DNA of 64,000 nt from Adiantum capillus-veneris. Lineage: Eukaryota; Streptophyta; Polypodiopsida; Polypodiales; Pteridaceae. Location: NCBI GenBank assembly GCA_014529385.2, contig CM043958.1, forward strand, positions 144,595,734-144,659,733. Reading direction: 5' to 3'. This document shows, one piece after another, positions 61,601 to 64,000 of the stretch (positions are counted from its first letter, which is position 1; every line of letters begins with the position of its first letter). A model generated the notes under the pieces. It was not told the origin of the DNA. It made no database searches and worked only from the letters and a program-made list of their open reading frames with translations. Both the position numbers and the translations under genes were made by a program.

Positions 61601-63020
61601 TGTAACATTGAATGGCCTAGTAACTTGTGTGTAGCGGAAAATAGCATGAACATAGTGAGCATTTCATTAGAATAGATTTCTAATGAGCATAACAAAAGTG
61701 CTTGGGTGGAGAGAGCAACAAAAAGCATAACACCTAGTTAGATAGCATGAACAATACTTCAAAAGAGAGAGAAATTAAGCTATTGACAACAATTGAGGAC
61801 CGGATTTACATGGAGCCGGTCTCCCCTCCAAAAGGTTTTGTATTATAGGTTTCTCCCATCAAGAGAGACATTTTACAATACAATTCTTTGTGTTCCTTCA
61901 ATACTAGCTAGTGTAATGAAGATGGAAGCTTCAAGCACTAAGCAAAACACTTATAAAACACAACATCAATTCCCTCACGGTCTCAGACCCAAGACTTCAC
62001 ACACCTTCGAAGATGGTGAGAGCTAGCAGGGTATGAGAGTAGATAGAGAGGAAGAACGAGTAGTCTTACGAGAAAGATGTACATCTCCTCACATAATCAC
62101 TCATATTAGCATAGCTTAGCTTAGTAATTAGCATGGTAGAGGAGATGAGCATGCATTGAAGTTTGGCTCTTGGTTGGATTTGCATCACAAAGCCAAGAGT
62201 TGTTAGTGTAGGCCTCCCTTCTCACAAACTTGGAGTAGGTGATAAACTTTCCATCAAAGCTTGAGAAGAAGAGAGAGAGTCTTCTTGCTTCACACATAAG
62301 CTTGTGTGAGTGTGTGTGAAAAATGACTCGAGAAAATCAGTCCCCCTCTCTCTCTTGGTCGACCCCTCTTGCTATTTGCTCATCCTGGCACCCCGTTGGA
62401 CCTCTCTAGGCTTTGCCAATAGGATTTCAGGAGCATAAGTGATAGCCTTCTGACATGTGTCCTCCTTTCCCCTTTTGTGAGAGCTTTAGGTAATTAATTA
62501 ATGCAACTAAACTCTGATTGGACCCCTTTGTCTCCTGGCCAATAGGAATCAGGCAAGCCATTGGGCTACTGAATGCTCATTGGACCCCTTGGGAGACTAT
62601 CCAATAGTCTTCTAGAGAGCTTAGTCTTATTGGTTCTTTTATTAAGTGTTTTTAAATTAATTAAACTAGATTTACTCTAGCCTAATTCTGATTGGTGTAC
62701 CTCCATGGCCATCCAAGAGGATTTGAGTGCACCTTGTGGACATCTGGACTAGGGAGTTGACATGTGTCCCTCATTCCCTTTGTGTAAAGGAGGCTTGCGA
62801 GTGTGTGTGTGTGTTTCTCTCTCATCCCCTACTCGCCCCCTTTTATGTAGGAACTATGAAAACTTTTTGAACACACACAAAACATCCAATTTTCCTAGTG
62901 TTTGACCTTTGGACATAACCTTTGAATTTTGGAAGTCTTAATGGGTTGAACCTTAGGGTACTTAAAGCCCATTGTTACACATTGCTCTTTTGCAAATGGC
63001 TCCTCCTTTGGATCTCTATT
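61601..63020 (-). repeat. F3 5' LTR, outer end truncated
   Basis: 1420 bp from TGTAACATTGAATGG to GGATCTCTATT. Compared with 54355-55886 it lacks the final roughly 140 bp, including the U3 terminus, so the outer end was lost after or during insertion. Confidence 0.88.
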
Positions 63021-63132
63021 AAAAAATCAAGCCATGAGAGAACCTTAGGGTACTTAAAGCCCATTGTTACACATTGCTCTTTTGCAAATGGCTCCTCCTT
63101 TGGATCTCTATTAAAAAATCAAGCCATGAGAG
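62949..63132. repeat. Perfect 92-bp tandem duplication across the broken LTR end
   Basis: 62949-63040 and 63041-63132 are identical by eye. Each unit has 72 bp of F3 LTR sequence (AACCTTAGGGTACTTAAAGC...) plus 20 bp of non-LTR sequence (AAAAAATCAAGCCATGAGAG). Confidence 0.93.
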
Positions 63133-63636
63133 GCTGTGAAATGAAATGTGAAATAAAAAGAACTCATCAATATATATATTTATATGTGTGTGTGTGTAAA
63201 TATAATATAATATATATATATATATATATATATTAGAATTATGCAAGGTGAATTTTCACTTTAACATTCTAAAACACTAGAATGCAAAAAAAATCAAGAC
63301 ATGTCAGGATGTGAAATGAAAGGTGAAACACAAAAAATCATTTACTGTTTTAAAACTAAGTGTAAAACTAAGATAACACTTAAGGTAAGTTTCAATCATT
63401 ACGAAAAACATTCAAAGTATGCCTAACCCAACTCTCCTCTAAGGCTTGTTTTAAAAAGCCAAAAAAATAAAATGAAGAAAGACTAGTTCAAGCGTTACTT
63501 GCCCTTCAGCGTGCGAAAGGGCCCTTAATTAACAAGCTTAAAATTTTCAAGCATCCGATGGTGACCTGAGCGTAGGTTCAATCTGTATCCCCGTAGGCCA
63601 GGGTGCTCTCTATCTCTCTGTCTCTCTGTGCAGGCG
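63133..63636. other. AT microsatellite and sequence upstream of the BSD gene
   Basis: TA/TG/TAA repeats occupy 63169-63234. The segment AATCAAGCCATGAGAGGCTGTGAAATG (about 63117-63143, positions approximate) recurs in diverged form at about 63289-63320, on the other side of the microsatellite. A pyrimidine tract (63607-63630) ending TGCAG lies four bases before the gene's ATG and could be a splice acceptor of a 5' UTR intron. No promoter motif can be named with confidence. Confidence 0.5.
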
Positions 63637-64000
63637 ATGGAGGTGCTTTTGCAGAGGGCAAAGTCATTCGCAAGCGAGGCAGCAAAGAGATCGCAAGATC
63701 TCGCAAAGGAGGCAGCGAAGATCTCGCAGGAGATTGCTCAAGAAACAGCAAAGCGATCCAAAGAACTTGCTACCGAGGCTTCTAAGAAGGCCGATCAGCT
63801 GAAAGCCTTAGCTGGGGACATAACTCTTCCCATTCCCTCTGCCTCGCTAGCACCATCATCAGTATTACCTTCTACTTCTTCTTCCGTTGTATCCGATGAA
63901 GAGCTTATCAAATACGGAATTACCCCCGAACTCAGGGAGTTCGTCCATGGCCTCACCCTCAGCACATTTCAGGACTTTCCTTTGGAGGAGTTCAATTGTA
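63637..64000 (+). CDS. BSD-domain protein, 5' end (partial)
   Basis: Open frame of 121 codons from the ATG at 63637 to the window edge, with no stop. Residues 1-60 are a charged Ala/Lys/Glu-rich helix with an exact 11-residue periodicity (units EAAKRSQDLAK, EAAKISQEIAQ, ETAKRSKELAT, EASKKADQLKA at residues 14-57). A Ser/Pro linker (64-85) follows, then SDEELIKYGITPELREFVHG and LTLSTFQDFPLEE, which match the start of the plant BSD domain (named after BTF2-like, synapse-associated and DOS2-like proteins). The start fits because no longer frame exists upstream and the ATG context (GCGATGG) is good. Plant BSD-only proteins have no firm function. It is the only host gene in the window. Confidence 0.8.
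   Translation, partial: MEVLLQRAKSFASEAAKRSQDLAKEAAKISQEIAQETAKRSKELATEASKKADQLKALAGDITLPIPSASLAPSSVLPSTSSSVVSDEELIKYGITPELREFVHGLTLSTFQDFPLEEFNC

Larger units (their letters stand above)
54355..63020 (-). mobile_element. Chromodomain gypsy copy F3 (most complete)
   Basis: An 8.7-kb minus-strand Ty3/gypsy element with a complete 3' LTR (left), a full set of gag-pol domains ending in a chromodomain, an exact initiator-Met priming site, and a 5' LTR truncated on its outer side. Integrase followed by a chromodomain makes it a chromovirus. Frameshifts at about 60205, 59390, 58495 and 57140, plus altered catalytic residues, make it inactive. No target duplication can be read because the right terminus is lost. 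Confidence 0.92.

Noticed and set aside
63603-63785. 60-codon frame over the BSD gene start
   Set aside because: It is in a different frame from the BSD reading, which has family similarity and stays open to the window edge.

Overview
This is nuclear DNA from a TE-rich seed plant (inferred). Almost everything in it is LTR-retrotransposon sequence of the Ty1/copia and Ty3/gypsy superfamilies, with plant-type priming sites (initiator-Met tRNA, and one decayed Asp-tRNA type), plus long CT/GA/GT microsatellites. The only convincing host gene is the 5' end of a BSD-domain protein gene at 63637-64000, cut by the window edge. The species cannot be named from the sequence alone.

Region 1 (1-34482) is a deep nest. 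A minus-strand copia element (D) was hit by a plus-strand gypsy element (A; 1-2337 and 21120-27809, 5' end outside the window). A was hit by a second, large gypsy element (B, 2338-21119, target duplication GATGG). B was hit by a minus-strand copia element (C, 6634-12180, target duplication CCAAT). The reading frames rejoin across each insertion. D also carries an unclassified 4.3-kb insertion (X, 28277-32611). LTR divergence fits the order: C has 4 differences in 192 bp, while the LTRs of B differ by roughly a tenth.

Region 2 (34483-63020) holds three minus-strand copies of one chromodomain gypsy family. F1 (37191-40225) and F2 (42701-47460) are internally deleted. F3 (54355-63020) keeps gag, protease, RT, RNase H, integrase and chromodomain, with frameshifts. 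F2 sits inside a shortened plus-strand copia element (E, 40673-48555) of the same family as D. A diverged plus-strand relative of the F LTR (G, 50843 to about 52450) and stretches with no recognisable gene fill the rest.

Region 3 (63021-64000) has a perfect 92-bp tandem duplication across the broken end of the F3 LTR, an AT-rich microsatellite, and then the BSD gene start.

None of the retroelement polyproteins is intact. The most unusual signals are: (a) coding remnants downstream of integrase in A and B, including a second retropepsin-like motif in B; (b) LTR pairs in F1 and F2 that match left-to-left and right-to-right rather than within each element; (c) premature stops in C that all look like C-to-T changes at CAG or CGA codons; (d) an exact 11-residue repeat in the BSD protein. 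I see no CRISPR array, operon, tRNA or rRNA gene.
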